Notes: generated by a model not told the origin, from the sequence alone. Positions 20,217 to 29,616 are shown, counted from the first letter of the stretch. The stretch: DNA of 64,000 nucleotides from Brenneria rubrifaciens (GCF_005484945.1 NZ_CP034035.1:1302001-1366000); one strand, 5' to 3'. Program-made: numbers and translations.

Positions 20217-21089
20217 ATGAGGGATGTATTCAAGGATCTCAACGATGAAGATTGGGAGAATTTTGCTCAAGATGTCCTTTTTCATCTTGGCTACACAATA
20301 GCTTTAGGGCCATCTGTGGGACGCGATGATGGAGTGGATCTTATTGTAGAGAAAGGTGGACAGAGGTTTATTGTAAGCTGCAAACATCATCAGAAGGCTA
20401 TTGGTGTTTCGCAGGAGAAAGATATACGAGATCGCATGGAGCTTAATTTATGCTCTGGGTTCATCGCGTTCTACTCATCATCAGTAACTTCAGGCCTGAA
20501 GAAAAAGTTTAACAAGCTTCGCGAGCTTGATTTTAAAGTGGTTGAGTACTACAGGATAAACATCCTAGACATAATTCCCACTATGATGGGATTTGTTCTG
20601 GAAAAGTACTTCAAACAAGTGCATGATCTATACCACCATGTCAATACAGGTATGGTTTACAAGCCGCTACCTTGCGTAATGGAGTGTGGATGTAATGATA
20701 TTTTATCAAAGGAGGCTCTTCCTTGGTCAATGGTTACCCTTGTAAAAAAGGGTAATAAATTATGCTTTGAGTATGGCTGTAAAGAATGCCTCGGGAATTA
20801 TCCTGAACATAATATTGGTTTCTTCGAACCCGAAATAATAGGTAGATTCGATTTTGTAGAAATATATTGGATGGAGTTGTCGCAGATTCGTTTTTTTGAG
20901 GAATACTTCAAGTGGCGAGACTTAATTGACTTATGCCTCGAATATCTCGAAGTTGTCCCTGACGACGATTTCTACAAGAATTTCTCCATATTCAATATGG
21001 CACTGATGCAAATTATGGTTCCACAAGGATGGGGAGTGTGGTTACCTGCTGAATATGAAGTCACTACGATTAGCTTGATGTCAATTTGA
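20217..21089 (+). CDS. Mrr-like restriction endonuclease-fold protein
   Basis: 290 residues behind a strong GGAGGAGAAGG. The N-terminal 110 residues are an Mrr-type PD-(D/E)XK domain: NFAQDVLFHLGY, then GRDDGVDLIV (catalytic Asp41) and FIVSCKHHQK (Cys55-Lys56 as the xxK). The C-terminal part has paired cysteines (MECGCND, YGCKECLG) that may bind zinc. Mrr-type enzymes cut modified DNA. It follows SIR2-HerA but has its own leader after a terminator, so likely a separate defence gene. Confidence 0.82.
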   Translation: MRDVFKDLNDEDWENFAQDVLFHLGYTIALGPSVGRDDGVDLIVEKGGQRFIVSCKHHQKAIGVSQEKDIRDRMELNLCSGFIAFYSSSVTSGLKKKFNKLRELDFKVVEYYRINILDIIPTMMGFVLEKYFKQVHDLYHHVNTGMVYKPLPCVMECGCNDILSKEALPWSMVTLVKKGNKLCFEYGCKECLGNYPEHNIGFFEPEIIGRFDFVEIYWMELSQIRFFEEYFKWRDLIDLCLEYLEVVPDDDFYKNFSIFNMALMQIMVPQGWGVWLPAEYEVTTISLMSI

Positions 21090-21240
21090 TGAATGATTTC
21101 TGAGTAGTCAGAATAACTCTAAAAATCCTCTCAGCTAGAAATTAAGTATTGATATATAGTTGTAAGTATCCCGGTAAACCGAACCATTCACTTTTAGAGA
21201 TCTTCCGACATACTGATTATGTCCCGTTGAGGAGATCGCT

Positions 21241-21507
21241 ATGCGTAAAGCCCGATTTACTGAGCACCAGATCATCGCCGTTTTGAAGTCTGTTGAAGCC
21301 GGACGTACCGTCAAAGACGTTTGCCGCGAAGCGGGAATATCCGAGGCATCGTACTACAACTGGAAAGCGAGGTTTGGCGGAATGGAAGCCTCTGAAATCA
21401 AAAAGATGAAAGATCTGGAGGATGAAAACCGTCGGCTAAAACAGATGTTTGCCGATCTGAGTCTGGAGTGCCGCGCACTCAAAGATGTTATTGAAAAAAA
21501 GCTTTAA
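21241..21507 (+). CDS. IS3-family (IS407-type) OrfA
   Basis: 88 residues: helix-turn-helix (FTEHQIIAVLKSVEAG...VCREAGISEASYYNWK) and a leucine-zipper tail (KDLEDENRRLKQMFADLSLE). The gene ends in an A7G slippery stretch (about 21493-21500) where a -1 shift would fuse it to OrfB, as usual in IS3 elements. OrfB is broken, so this element cannot move. Confidence 0.9.
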   Translation: MRKARFTEHQIIAVLKSVEAGRTVKDVCREAGISEASYYNWKARFGGMEASEIKKMKDLEDENRRLKQMFADLSLECRALKDVIEKKL

Positions 21508-21692
21508 AACCAGCGATAAAGCGTGAGCTCGTCAGTTATCTGACCGCGCAGTTTACGATGAGCATCCGCCAGGCATGCAGGACATTATCGTTGAGCAGGA
21601 CGGTGTATTTTTATCAGCCTGACACCCGGCGTGATGAGCCGGTCATTCAGGCACTGACTGAAATGGCGGAACGCTATCCGCGATACGGCTTC
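21508..21692 (+). pseudogene. IS3-family OrfB, 5' fragment
   Basis: In the -1 frame after orfA it reads ALKPAIKRELVSYLTAQ... MSIRQACRTLSLSRTVYF ... AERYPRYGF, the start of an IS407-type OrfB. It stops matching at about 21692, where another IS end seems to have been inserted. The matching 3' part is at 24125-24503. Confidence 0.8.
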
Positions 21693-21715
21693 CCCCTCTG
21701 TCAGGATAGTTGTCA

Positions 21716-23581
21716 GTGTGTCCTGAAGGTAGATCTTCCGGATGAAGTTTTACCATGCTGTATTTGTGATGAGGGTAGGCCCCTCGGGTTCGCCGATCAG
21801 GCGGTGATCCCAAACCACCCTGGGCTGCATACGTAAAGAGCGTGTGTGGTGAGCGCCATGGGAAAAAGGCGGAGCAAGACTCCGTTAGGTAAGAATGATT
21901 GAGACGAACGCAAGTGAACCACTGAAGACATGTCGATAATTGCAACCGATATCAGAACCAGGGTCTTGTCAACGCTCTGGGATAAGTCAGACCGATACCT
22001 GAAGTGCGGGTCTGGCGGTATCCGGCACGGAGGTGGCGTGACGATCATTCAGGCACAGATACGGAACAGGAGAATCTGTCATTCCGATGCCAAGGGAGCG
22101 ATTCAAGCAGCGAACCTGCGGAGGATCTGAGTACCGATGCGGAATACAGAGACGGAGTCATGCGTAGTAGTGAGGAAAGTACTGTAATGGTGCCGGAGCG
22201 AAGGCATGACCTTATCCAGCGGAAAAGTGAGGACAACTGTGCATCAGGATGATCCTTGCCGGACGGCAAAACCCTTTGATATACCCAAACGAACCCTGTG
22301 GGAAGCGTGGAAATGTGTGGCGGCCAACAAAGGCGCGCCGGGCGTTGACAAGGAAAGCATCACCGCCTTCGGGGAACGGCTGGGGCCCAATTTGTATAAG
22401 TTATGGAACCGGATGAGTTCGGGGAGTTATATGCCATCCCCGGTTCGTCAGGTATTGATCCCCAAAGGAGCCGGCGAGTTCAGGCCTCTGGGGATCCCTA
22501 CCGTAGGCGATCGGGTGGCGCAAATGACGGTCAAGTTGTTAGTGGAAGCGAGGTTGGAACAGCTTTTCCATCCCAGCTCATTTGGATATCGTCCACAACG
22601 AAGTGCTCACCACGCAGTGGAGCAGGCACGACGGCATTGTTGGCGATACGACTGGGTGCTGGATATGGATATGAAAGCGTTCTTTGATACGCTCGACCAT
22701 GATTTGATGATGCGCGCCGTTGAAAAGCATATCCCCGAAAGCTGGATACGACTGTATATCAGACGGTGGCTGGCGTGCCCGGTGAGAGTGGCTGACGGGC
22801 AATGTCAGTCACGCGATCGTGGAACGCCACAAGGTGGGGTAATCTCACCGTTATTAGCCAACCTCTACTTGCATTATGCGTTTGATAGCTGGATGAATAA
22901 ACATTTTCCACAGGTGCCGTTCGAGCGTTATGCCGATGATATTGTCTGCCATTGCCGCACCGAATCTGAAGGAAAAGCGTTGCTCGAAGCCTTACAGGCG
23001 AGATTGACCGCCTGTCGGTTGCAACTTCATCCAGAAAAGACGCGGCTGGTGTATTGCAAAGATGGACGTCGTACCGGCCATGCCGAGCATACCCGATTTG
23101 ATTTTCTGGGATTCAGCTTCCATGCCCGGACCGTACAGGATCGGCAGGGGAAGTTGTTTAGCGGATTCAACCCGGGAATCAGCAGGAAAGCGCTCAAACG
23201 GATGGGTGAAGTATTACGAGGTATGAAAATCGCCAGGGCAACCGGGATGGATCTAGGCCAATTGGCGAAACGGATCAATTCCCGGGTGCGAGGGTGGATA
23301 ACGTATTACGGAAAATTTTACCCAGAAATATTGTCCCGAGCCTTGATCAGAATAGATCTGCATCTGGGGCGATGGGCCCGTAACAAATACAAACGGTTGC
23401 GCGGACACAAACGACGTTCATGGAACTGGCTCAAACAGATAAGAGGACAGCATCCTAAATTGTTTGCGCACTGGGTATTTATCTATACAAAGGCAGTTGG
23501 ATAAGAAGAGCCGTATGAATCGAGAGATTCACGTACGGTTCTGTGAGAGCCTGAGGGGGAGGTTCCCTTGGGCTACTCGAC
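21716..23581 (+). mobile_element. Group II intron, copy 2 (intact-looking)
   Basis: Starts GTGTG at 21716, ends CTACTCGAC at 23581; 1866 bp, nearly the same as copy 1. Domain V (23508-23541) is GAGCCGTATG...CGTACGGTTC with the AGC triad intact, as in well-studied group II introns. Domain VI and the reverse transcriptase are present. The 5' exon AGGATAGTTGTCA resembles that of copy 1 (AAGGTAGTTGGCA). It sits in the left end of an IS that itself interrupts an IS3 OrfB. Confidence 0.88.
22239..23504 (+). CDS. ltrA: Group II intron reverse transcriptase/maturase, copy 2
   Basis: 421 residues from the GTG at 22239, the position matching copy 1; the frame stays open upstream to 22206 but without similarity. 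YADD active site (FERYADDIVCH), RT blocks and the maturase region are complete, with no endonuclease domain. Only scattered amino-acid differences from copy 1 (for example RDRGTPQGGVISPL in place of RVRGTPQGGVISPI). As its RNA is intact, this is the copy most likely to be active. Confidence 0.92.
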   Translation: MHQDDPCRTAKPFDIPKRTLWEAWKCVAANKGAPGVDKESITAFGERLGPNLYKLWNRMSSGSYMPSPVRQVLIPKGAGEFRPLGIPTVGDRVAQMTVKLLVEARLEQLFHPSSFGYRPQRSAHHAVEQARRHCWRYDWVLDMDMKAFFDTLDHDLMMRAVEKHIPESWIRLYIRRWLACPVRVADGQCQSRDRGTPQGGVISPLLANLYLHYAFDSWMNKHFPQVPFERYADDIVCHCRTESEGKALLEALQARLTACRLQLHPEKTRLVYCKDGRRTGHAEHTRFDFLGFSFHARTVQDRQGKLFSGFNPGISRKALKRMGEVLRGMKIARATGMDLGQLAKRINSRVRGWITYYGKFYPEILSRALIRIDLHLGRWARNKYKRLRGHKRRSWNWLKQIRGQHPKLFAHWVFIYTKAVG

Positions 23582-23599
23582 CCCCCATCGAAAATACTA

Positions 23600-24103
23600 A
23601 TGACAAGATGGGAGCAGATCGTGAAACGAATTTCACCAGAACGTAAAGCGGCCGCACTGGCTAAATTACTACCGCCTTACAACATGACCGTCACTGCTGT
23701 TGCACAGATGGAAGGGATATCGGAAGCTACCCTCTATTACTGGCGTAACAAGGCGAAAGCAGAGGGAATACCGGTGCCGGGTGCAGACAAAACCACAGAC
23801 CAATGGTCAGCCGAAGCCCGGCTGGCTGTGATTATTGAAACCGCCACACTCAGCGAAACAGAGCTCGCGCAATACTGCCGTAAAAAAGGGCTTTATCCTG
23901 AACAGATTAGTCAGTGGAAACAAGGCTTTTTGCAGGTGTCTTCGCCCAATGACAAAGCGGCGCTCAAACAGAGCCAGAAAGAAGTTAAGCAACTAAAACG
24001 CGAGCTGGTTCGTAAGGAAAAGGCGCTGGCGGAGGCGGCGGCGATACTGGTGCTGCGAAAGCAGTTGCGGGATTTTTACGGGGAAACCGACGAGGAAGAC
24101 TGA
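23600..24103 (+). CDS. IS3-family OrfA-like transposase protein (second, different IS)
   Basis: 167 residues with two DNA-binding parts: NMTVTAVAQMEGISEATLYYWRNKAK (helix-turn-helix, about residues 28-53) and a second domain (TELAQYCRKKGLYPEQISQWKQGF), then a Lys-rich coiled coil. Such long OrfA proteins occur in some IS3 members. No matching OrfB follows; 20 bp after the stop the sequence returns to the IS407-type OrfB. So this IS is a truncated insert within the first one. Confidence 0.75.
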   Translation: MTRWEQIVKRISPERKAAALAKLLPPYNMTVTAVAQMEGISEATLYYWRNKAKAEGIPVPGADKTTDQWSAEARLAVIIETATLSETELAQYCRKKGLYPEQISQWKQGFLQVSSPNDKAALKQSQKEVKQLKRELVRKEKALAEAAAILVLRKQLRDFYGETDEED

Positions 24104-24124
24104 CGCCCGGAACAGAGCGGCAGG

Positions 24125-24503
24125 CACTTACCGCGTTGTTCGGGTGTTGGACGGGATAGTGGCAAACCGAGGATATCCGCTAAAGATACGGATGGATAAC
24201 GGTCCAGAGCTGGTGTCGCTGACGATGGCACAATGGGCGGAAGAGCACGGTGTAGCGCTGGAGTTTATTAAGCCGGGCAAGCCAACACAGAATGCCTTTA
24301 TCGAACGTTTTAACCGGACGTACCGAACAGAAATACTGGATTTTTACCTATTCAGAACACTGAATGAAGTGAGGGAAATTACGGAGCGCTGGCTGCATGA
24401 ATATAACAGCGAGCGTCCTCATGAATCCCTGAATAACCTGACGCCGGAAGAATATCGGCTGATGGCTGAAAACCCAGAAATCTCAAAAAGTGTGTGGAAC
24501 TAA
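24125..24503 (+). pseudogene. IS3-family OrfB, 3' fragment
   Basis: Reads RVVRVLDGIVANRGYPLKI, then the DDE core: RMDNGPELVS (second Asp) and QNAFIERFNRTYR (Glu), ending KSVWN. It continues the OrfB fragment at 21508-21692; roughly 90 middle codons were lost. The first catalytic Asp is missing. Confidence 0.85.
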
Positions 24504-24641
24504 AACGGGTGTGTTTACACTTTTGGTTTCTTCTCGTCCATATTTTGCCTGTCTCCGCTGTTGGATTGAACATATCAAAAATAGGCAATTAAACAATTTA
24601 AATTCCAGTCTCAAAACCTCGGCTATGCTGGAGGATACCTT

Positions 24642-25484
24642 TTAAATAAAAAGACTATTGATCATACTACACTGATGGCAACCATTAATGTCTGCGGCCC
24701 TCAAGAAATCTGTATGATTAATCAAAACTGCATTACTAACACCTGAAAACTGGAGCTGTGCATATATTCCTAAGATTGATTTTTTTTCATAGTATTGAGC
24801 TCTTCCATTGTAGTGTTCACCAGTGCTAGAACTTAAAAATTTCTTCGTGCTTTCCTCTCGTAGCTGATTAGCTTGCAGAAAGGTGACTATGTCTTGTCGT
24901 AATGATTGATTTTTATTATGGAAATAACCTAATAATTGGTCTTCAAGAGTTCCTAATTGGGTTTGAATATCATGAAAGATATACCCACCCCATTCACATC
25001 CACCGAACTCAACAATGTTGCCATTGTTAAGTGCAACAGCGTCTTCTAATCCAATTTCGGTTCTAATCTCGGTTATCCTTGCATCAATGCCATGGTTATC
25101 TGCATCAAAAAAATATAAAAATCTATATAAAATCTCTAAACTAAAATCATCTGTACCAGAAAGCTCTTTATACATGGTGATTAATTGATTTCTTTCACTG
25201 TTTCTACCATCACCGTTTAGGTTATGAATGAAAATTAAATTCCCATTTTTAAAAAAACATACTGATGGAAGCTTTGGTCCGTTAGGCTGAAAACCAAGTT
25301 TTTTATCAGGAATTCTTACTTGACTCAACTCCTTGGCAAAGCGTTTATCAAACGGAGGTGGTAGTTGACCAATCTTTAAATCTTGAAGAAGAAATCCATT
25401 GACTAAAAGAACTCTACTAAGAAAAGCGACGTCATGCTGCCCCTCACAAAAGGCAACTATAACTTTATTATAATATTCAGTCAC
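24642..25484 (-). CDS. TOPRIM-fold protein, partner of ParB-AAA ATPase (putative defence)
   Basis: Start GTG 25484, 4 nt after the upstream stop, with GAGG before it; an ATG at 25511 is an alternative. The N-terminus reads NKVIVAFCEGQHDVAFL, the first strand and Glu of a TOPRIM-type nuclease, and YFFDADNHGID (about residue 125 from this start) supplies the DxD. This is the set of metal-binding residues of OLD/DUF4435-type nucleases. It overlaps or abuts the ATPase gene, so the two act together. ATPase plus TOPRIM pairs (OLD, Gabija, PARIS) are defence systems; which type this is cannot be settled here. Confidence 0.72.
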   Translation of the reverse strand: MTEYYNKVIVAFCEGQHDVAFLSRVLLVNGFLLQDLKIGQLPPPFDKRFAKELSQVRIPDKKLGFQPNGPKLPSVCFFKNGNLIFIHNLNGDGRNSERNQLITMYKELSGTDDFSLEILYRFLYFFDADNHGIDARITEIRTEIGLEDAVALNNGNIVEFGGCEWGGYIFHDIQTQLGTLEDQLLGYFHNKNQSLRQDIVTFLQANQLREESTKKFLSSSTGEHYNGRAQYYEKKSILGIYAQLQFSGVSNAVLINHTDFLRAADINGCHQCSMINSLFI

Positions 25485-25488
25485 AATA

Positions 25489-27726
25489 TCATCCTCTAAT
25501 ATCAAGATCAATATTTTGGATCAAATAGCCAAATCTTTCACCATCAGCCCTTTTGACCACGACCTTATCATCAATTTTGCTTAATTGAAAACCAGTAATA
25601 TAATCATTATTATATTCATTTTCTAAAAAAGCTTTAATGCATTCACCTGAATGGGAGGTCAGAAATACTTGTACATTGAACCGCTCTGCAAGTTGTTGTA
25701 TAAATCTAGTAAATTCCAGTAATAAACTATAATGTATTGCAGTTTCAAATTCATCAATAAAAAGTACGCCGTTGCGACAAGCTGCAAAAGATAGAGCTAT
25801 ATAAAATATCCGCTGAATACCTTCACCATAAGATGTAAGATCGAAACTTCTGTTAAAGTCATATGCTGATTCTACGATGAATCTTTTGAGTTCCATATCC
25901 TCAGTGAATCTGACATCTTTTATCGTAGGCTCGATTTTATTCATAAAATCGATTACTAGACCGATAGCTGATTGAATATTCAAATCATCCGATTCAGAGC
26001 TAGATACCGAAGTTAAACTCGCACCTATGCTTTTATTATAATCGCCAAGTAAATCGTCGATATCATAAAAATAAGGGCTTTTAAATGATGAAGAACACAA
26101 ATGTGATACTTGATCTGCATTTCTACGCATACGTTCATGAATGAAAGTATGAACGGTATTATTTCTAAACTCCCCATCAATACTAGATTTTAAACTATAA
26201 GACGCAATATAATCATCTTGTTTATCTATCGAGGAGTCGTCATATTTAACCATTTCAACCGTAACATTAGTATCATCAAATACTCCCGATAAAATAATTT
26301 TATCTTGGAAAAGAGCGTTCAATAACGTAGGGCTTAGAGTGCTAATTTTATTTTTTTGTCTGATAAGATTAAAATATGATGATATGTCATTTCGCTGCGT
26401 CAATAAATAAATGGCTTCAAGCAAAGATGTCTTTCCTGCATTATTGAAACCAGCGATAATGTTAATTTTATTGAAGTTGTCAAGTGCGAAATCTTTAAAG
26501 AATTTATATTTTTTTATATGAATGGACTTAAAGTGTTTTTTTACACCATACTCAAAATTAGTTGTATAGTTTCCACCTTCAATATTTATGGCCGTCTGCT
26601 TGGGCATAATTTGCGTTAACTGCTCTTTTGCGTTATCCAAAAAACGTAAATCTTCTTGACTTATAAGACTACTATATAGGTTTAGATCTTTTAAAGAATC
26701 TTCAAGCTTACTTAGGGCATTTTTATAGTTTTGCTGATTTACTGAACCACTTGCTGCTAACCCTCTTGCAAGGCTACGTTCATCTTCCATAACCTTCAAA
26801 GCTTTTTCATTGTTGATAAAAAGAGCAAGATCGCGTATCTCAAGAGATTTAGTAATTATAGGATCTAATTCAACGTATTCACCATTACTATCTTCTTCAA
26901 GATCTTCTTCTAATTCATTTCTTTCAAGATACTCATCGGTTTTAGATATCCATGAAAATAGCCTATCAAGATTGACTGAGTTACGAGCATAATATCCATT
27001 ATCATTCCAGTCTAGCCAAGATTTAATGACAGGCTTTTTGATTATCTCTTCAAAAACACCAAACATATTTGGTTCGAATTGCTCACCGTATTCACTTTCT
27101 TTATATAAAGAAATGAGGTTGTAAACCCTAAGCATAGAGCGTAGACGAGTCTTCGATATACCTAATGAATTAATTAGTTCATCTTCTTTTTCAACATATT
27201 CATCTCGTGCTTCTTTTTCATATGGCTTTAAAAAATCATAAAGAAGCTTGGATTGATTGAATGTTGACCATTTTTTATTGCCACTTATATGTTTTAAGCC
27301 CATGACAATCAGATGTTTTTCAACATCCTGATTATTATGAATTTCAAAAGGTACACTCCTAAAAATGGATGGGTCTAGTTTACCAATGTCGAAACCCTTT
27401 TCATGAGCCTCCTGCAGTACTTTCAATGCAGTTACACGACGATTACCTTCGAGTACTAAGTAGTTGTTATCTCCTAAGTCCTTAACTTGAATAATATCAA
27501 CGTCGAGGTACCCATTGGCTTTGAAACTGGCTATCAAATCTCGTATGTTTTCTTGTCTATTTCCCTCTATAAAGAATCGAGTTCTACGCTGAATTGTTGG
27601 GTCTAGAATGTCTTTTCCTGAAACATTCTTGTGCTGATCATTATCAACAAAACGATAATTATTAGGGTCTAAAAATAAATTTTTTAAATTTTTGCTAATT
27701 CGCGGGCGAATTTGCTCGATATTCAT
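25489..27726 (-). CDS. Fusion of ParB-like domain and AAA (OLD-like) ATPase
   Basis: Start ATG 27726 behind GAGGCG; 745 residues. Residues 1-200 look like a ParB/sulfiredoxin nuclease domain: IRDLIASFKANGYLD (62-76) and LVLEGNRRVTALKVL (90-104), followed by helical DNA-binding-like regions. From about 400 comes an AAA15/AAA21 SMC-type ATPase: Walker A GFNNAGKTS (426-434), a signature LTSYGEGIQR, Walker B GVLFIDEFE and a LTSHSGE switch. No such fusion with a TOPRIM partner is familiar to me as a named system. The ParB part could hydrolyse CTP/ATP or cut DNA; all function is inferred. Confidence 0.8.
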   Translation of the reverse strand: MNIEQIRPRISKNLKNLFLDPNNYRFVDNDQHKNVSGKDILDPTIQRRTRFFIEGNRQENIRDLIASFKANGYLDVDIIQVKDLGDNNYLVLEGNRRVTALKVLQEAHEKGFDIGKLDPSIFRSVPFEIHNNQDVEKHLIVMGLKHISGNKKWSTFNQSKLLYDFLKPYEKEARDEYVEKEDELINSLGISKTRLRSMLRVYNLISLYKESEYGEQFEPNMFGVFEEIIKKPVIKSWLDWNDNGYYARNSVNLDRLFSWISKTDEYLERNELEEDLEEDSNGEYVELDPIITKSLEIRDLALFINNEKALKVMEDERSLARGLAASGSVNQQNYKNALSKLEDSLKDLNLYSSLISQEDLRFLDNAKEQLTQIMPKQTAINIEGGNYTTNFEYGVKKHFKSIHIKKYKFFKDFALDNFNKINIIAGFNNAGKTSLLEAIYLLTQRNDISSYFNLIRQKNKISTLSPTLLNALFQDKIILSGVFDDTNVTVEMVKYDDSSIDKQDDYIASYSLKSSIDGEFRNNTVHTFIHERMRRNADQVSHLCSSSFKSPYFYDIDDLLGDYNKSIGASLTSVSSSESDDLNIQSAIGLVIDFMNKIEPTIKDVRFTEDMELKRFIVESAYDFNRSFDLTSYGEGIQRIFYIALSFAACRNGVLFIDEFETAIHYSLLLEFTRFIQQLAERFNVQVFLTSHSGECIKAFLENEYNNDYITGFQLSKIDDKVVVKRADGERFGYLIQNIDLDIRG

Positions 27727-27764
27727 ACGTCGCCTCAATGATGTGGGAACTACACAATCCAACT

Positions 27765-27860
27765 TTACTTGATACGTTTGAAATCAACAACTTCATGTTT
27801 TGAAACTAAGCGCACGAAGCACATCCACTTGCCTGCTTCATTTAGCAAAATGATTTTCAT
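27765..27860 (-). CDS. Possible 31-residue protein
   Basis: A short minus-strand frame starts MKIILLNEAGKWMCFVR and ends DFKRIK. The composition looks protein-like, but the ribosome site is weak. It could be the remnant of a longer gene. Unrecognised. Confidence 0.22.
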   Translation of the reverse strand: MKIILLNEAGKWMCFVRLVSKHEVVDFKRIK

Positions 27861-28316
27861 GCACCCCGTAAGCTGCCTTAGAAGCAGCCACACAAGGCTT
27901 TTAGCGTAAAAATGGTGCACTAAATAGCTTCACATAATAGTAGAACGCTGTTTGTACATACAGGTTTTATTTTCAGGTTACCAGGATTAACGGCTAAGCC
28001 CATCAGGCGGTCGCTTGTAGATGAGTTATCCCTGATTCCTTGTGATACAAACTGTTGCCAAAGTGGAGCAGTATTATACGAAGCTATTTAAAACACGATA
28101 ATGTCAGTAATTCCTCAATTAACTGAGAGAACAACTGCGAACTTCCTCTGCATACTCAAAGCAGAATGTCAGATTTGAGTGTGTTCTACCACAGAAAACT
28201 GCTAACTCAGGTCTGAACTGGTACGGCTAAATCCAACCCAACCTCATTTCACCTCTGCGGAACAAGGGGCGCTACGCCTGCCTATGCAGGGCCAGTTTTT
28301 TCTCCCGCGTGACTCC

Positions 28317-28442
28317 GCTCTCGTATCTGCTTCCGGTTAATCGTTTCCTAACACAACCCGTCCCGCAAGGGTAAATGGCACGCATTCTGCGCCCTTGCGG
28401 GACGGAACGATGCCGGGAAAGCGAACCGTCAGGCGATACGAA
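28317..28442. repeat. Long nested inverted repeat in the ardC leader
   Basis: Inner arms CGTCCCGCAAGGG (28359-28371) and CCCTTGCGGGACG (28392-28404) are perfect; outer sequences (CGTATC...GATACG, TTCCGG...CCGGGAA) also pair. The whole forms a long hairpin ending about 30 bp before the ardC start. Such structures upstream of leading-region genes can act as single-stranded promoters during conjugation. Left of it, 27861-28316 shows no gene. Confidence 0.55.
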
Positions 28443-28474
28443 GACGAAAATCACACCACTGACGGAGAAAAAAC

Positions 28475-29422
28475 ATGACCATTTCCCTGTATACCACCCA
28501 GACTAGCGCCCCTAACGCCGCAGCGGCGACCAGCGTATCCCCGCTGGAGCAGTCAGGCTCCTCAAAAACGAAATTTTCTAAAGCCAAAACCGATATTTAT
28601 CAGACTGTCACCAACAACATCATTGCAGCGCTTGAAGCCGGTGTAAAACCATGGTCTTGCCCATGGCCACGAGTGCCGGGCATGTCTGGGTTGCCTTCCA
28701 ACTTCGCAACCGGTATCGCGTATAGCGGAATGAATATCATGCTTTTGTGGTGCAGTGCGTCAAAACAGGGTTTCGGTGATTCACGCTGGATGACCTACAA
28801 ACAAGCACAGGCAGTAGGTGGGCAGGTTCGCAAAGGCGAGCACGGCACTACAGCCATTTTCTATACAACCTTAGAGAAAGAAAACGAAGACGGTGAAATC
28901 GACCAGATCCCGATGCTGAAAACTTTCAACGTGTTTAACGTTCAGCAAATTGACGGCTTGCCTCTGACAACTGAAACAGTCAGCCCGGAAGCAACCTTTA
29001 ACCCGTTGCCGGAGGCTGAAAGTCTGTTCCAGAAGAGCGGCGCAAGCATCATTGAGAAAGGACAAAACGCCTTTTTCAGCCCCTCAACCGATGAGGTCTG
29101 GTTACCCGAGCGTCATCTTTTCGCTGATGCGGCCAACTTCTACGCTACCGGCCTGCATGAGCTGGTTCACTGGAGTGGTGGTAAAAAACGACTTAACCGT
29201 GAAATGAAAGGAAGATTTGGCAGTGCAGATTATGCGGAGGAGGAATTAGTGGCGGAGCTGGGAAGTGCTTTTCTGATGGCGGATTTGGGTATTGTTGGAG
29301 AGGTGCAGCACGAAAGCTATATTGCCTCATGGCTTCAGGCGTTGAAAAACGACAAGCGCTATGTTTTCAAAGCGGCCAGCGCCGCCTCAAAAGCACATCG
29401 TTATCTGATGGATAAACTCTGA
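28475..29422 (+). CDS. ardC: ArdC-like antirestriction protein
   Basis: 315 residues. N-terminal ssDNA-binding domain (DIYQTVTNNIIAALEAGVKPW, WMTYKQAQAVGGQVRKGEHGT) and C-terminal metallopeptidase domain with the zinc motif ATGLHELVHWSG (about 226-237) and a downstream EELVAELGSAFL Glu. ArdC proteins coat incoming single-stranded DNA and protect it against restriction in the recipient. The gene is near mobBC and the oriT candidate, preceded by a long inverted repeat. Complete. Confidence 0.92.
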   Translation: MTISLYTTQTSAPNAAAATSVSPLEQSGSSKTKFSKAKTDIYQTVTNNIIAALEAGVKPWSCPWPRVPGMSGLPSNFATGIAYSGMNIMLLWCSASKQGFGDSRWMTYKQAQAVGGQVRKGEHGTTAIFYTTLEKENEDGEIDQIPMLKTFNVFNVQQIDGLPLTTETVSPEATFNPLPEAESLFQKSGASIIEKGQNAFFSPSTDEVWLPERHLFADAANFYATGLHELVHWSGGKKRLNREMKGRFGSADYAEEELVAELGSAFLMADLGIVGEVQHESYIASWLQALKNDKRYVFKAASAASKAHRYLMDKL

Positions 29423-29553
29423 TTCCGGGCCCGGACAACCGCAAAGGAGTGCGGTTCCATGGTTTTTAATCAGCAACGCGGCGAGGCGCAGACTGAGGCG
29501 GAACGCAGTGCAGCGAGTACCGAACAGTCTGCACCTCGCAGTGGAATAAAAAA

Positions 29554-29590
29554 TTACCCGGCTTGGCGGTATTGCCGCCAAGCCGGGTAA
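29554..29590. terminator. Bidirectional terminator between ardC and mobC
   Basis: Perfect 16-bp arms (TTACCCGGCTTGGCGG and its complement) with a 5-nt loop. AAAAAA on the left and A-rich ends allow use from both sides. It separates converging ardC (+) and mobC (-). Confidence 0.75.
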
Positions 29591-29616
29591 GGTCATCATG
29601 ATGACCAGGGTAAGAC

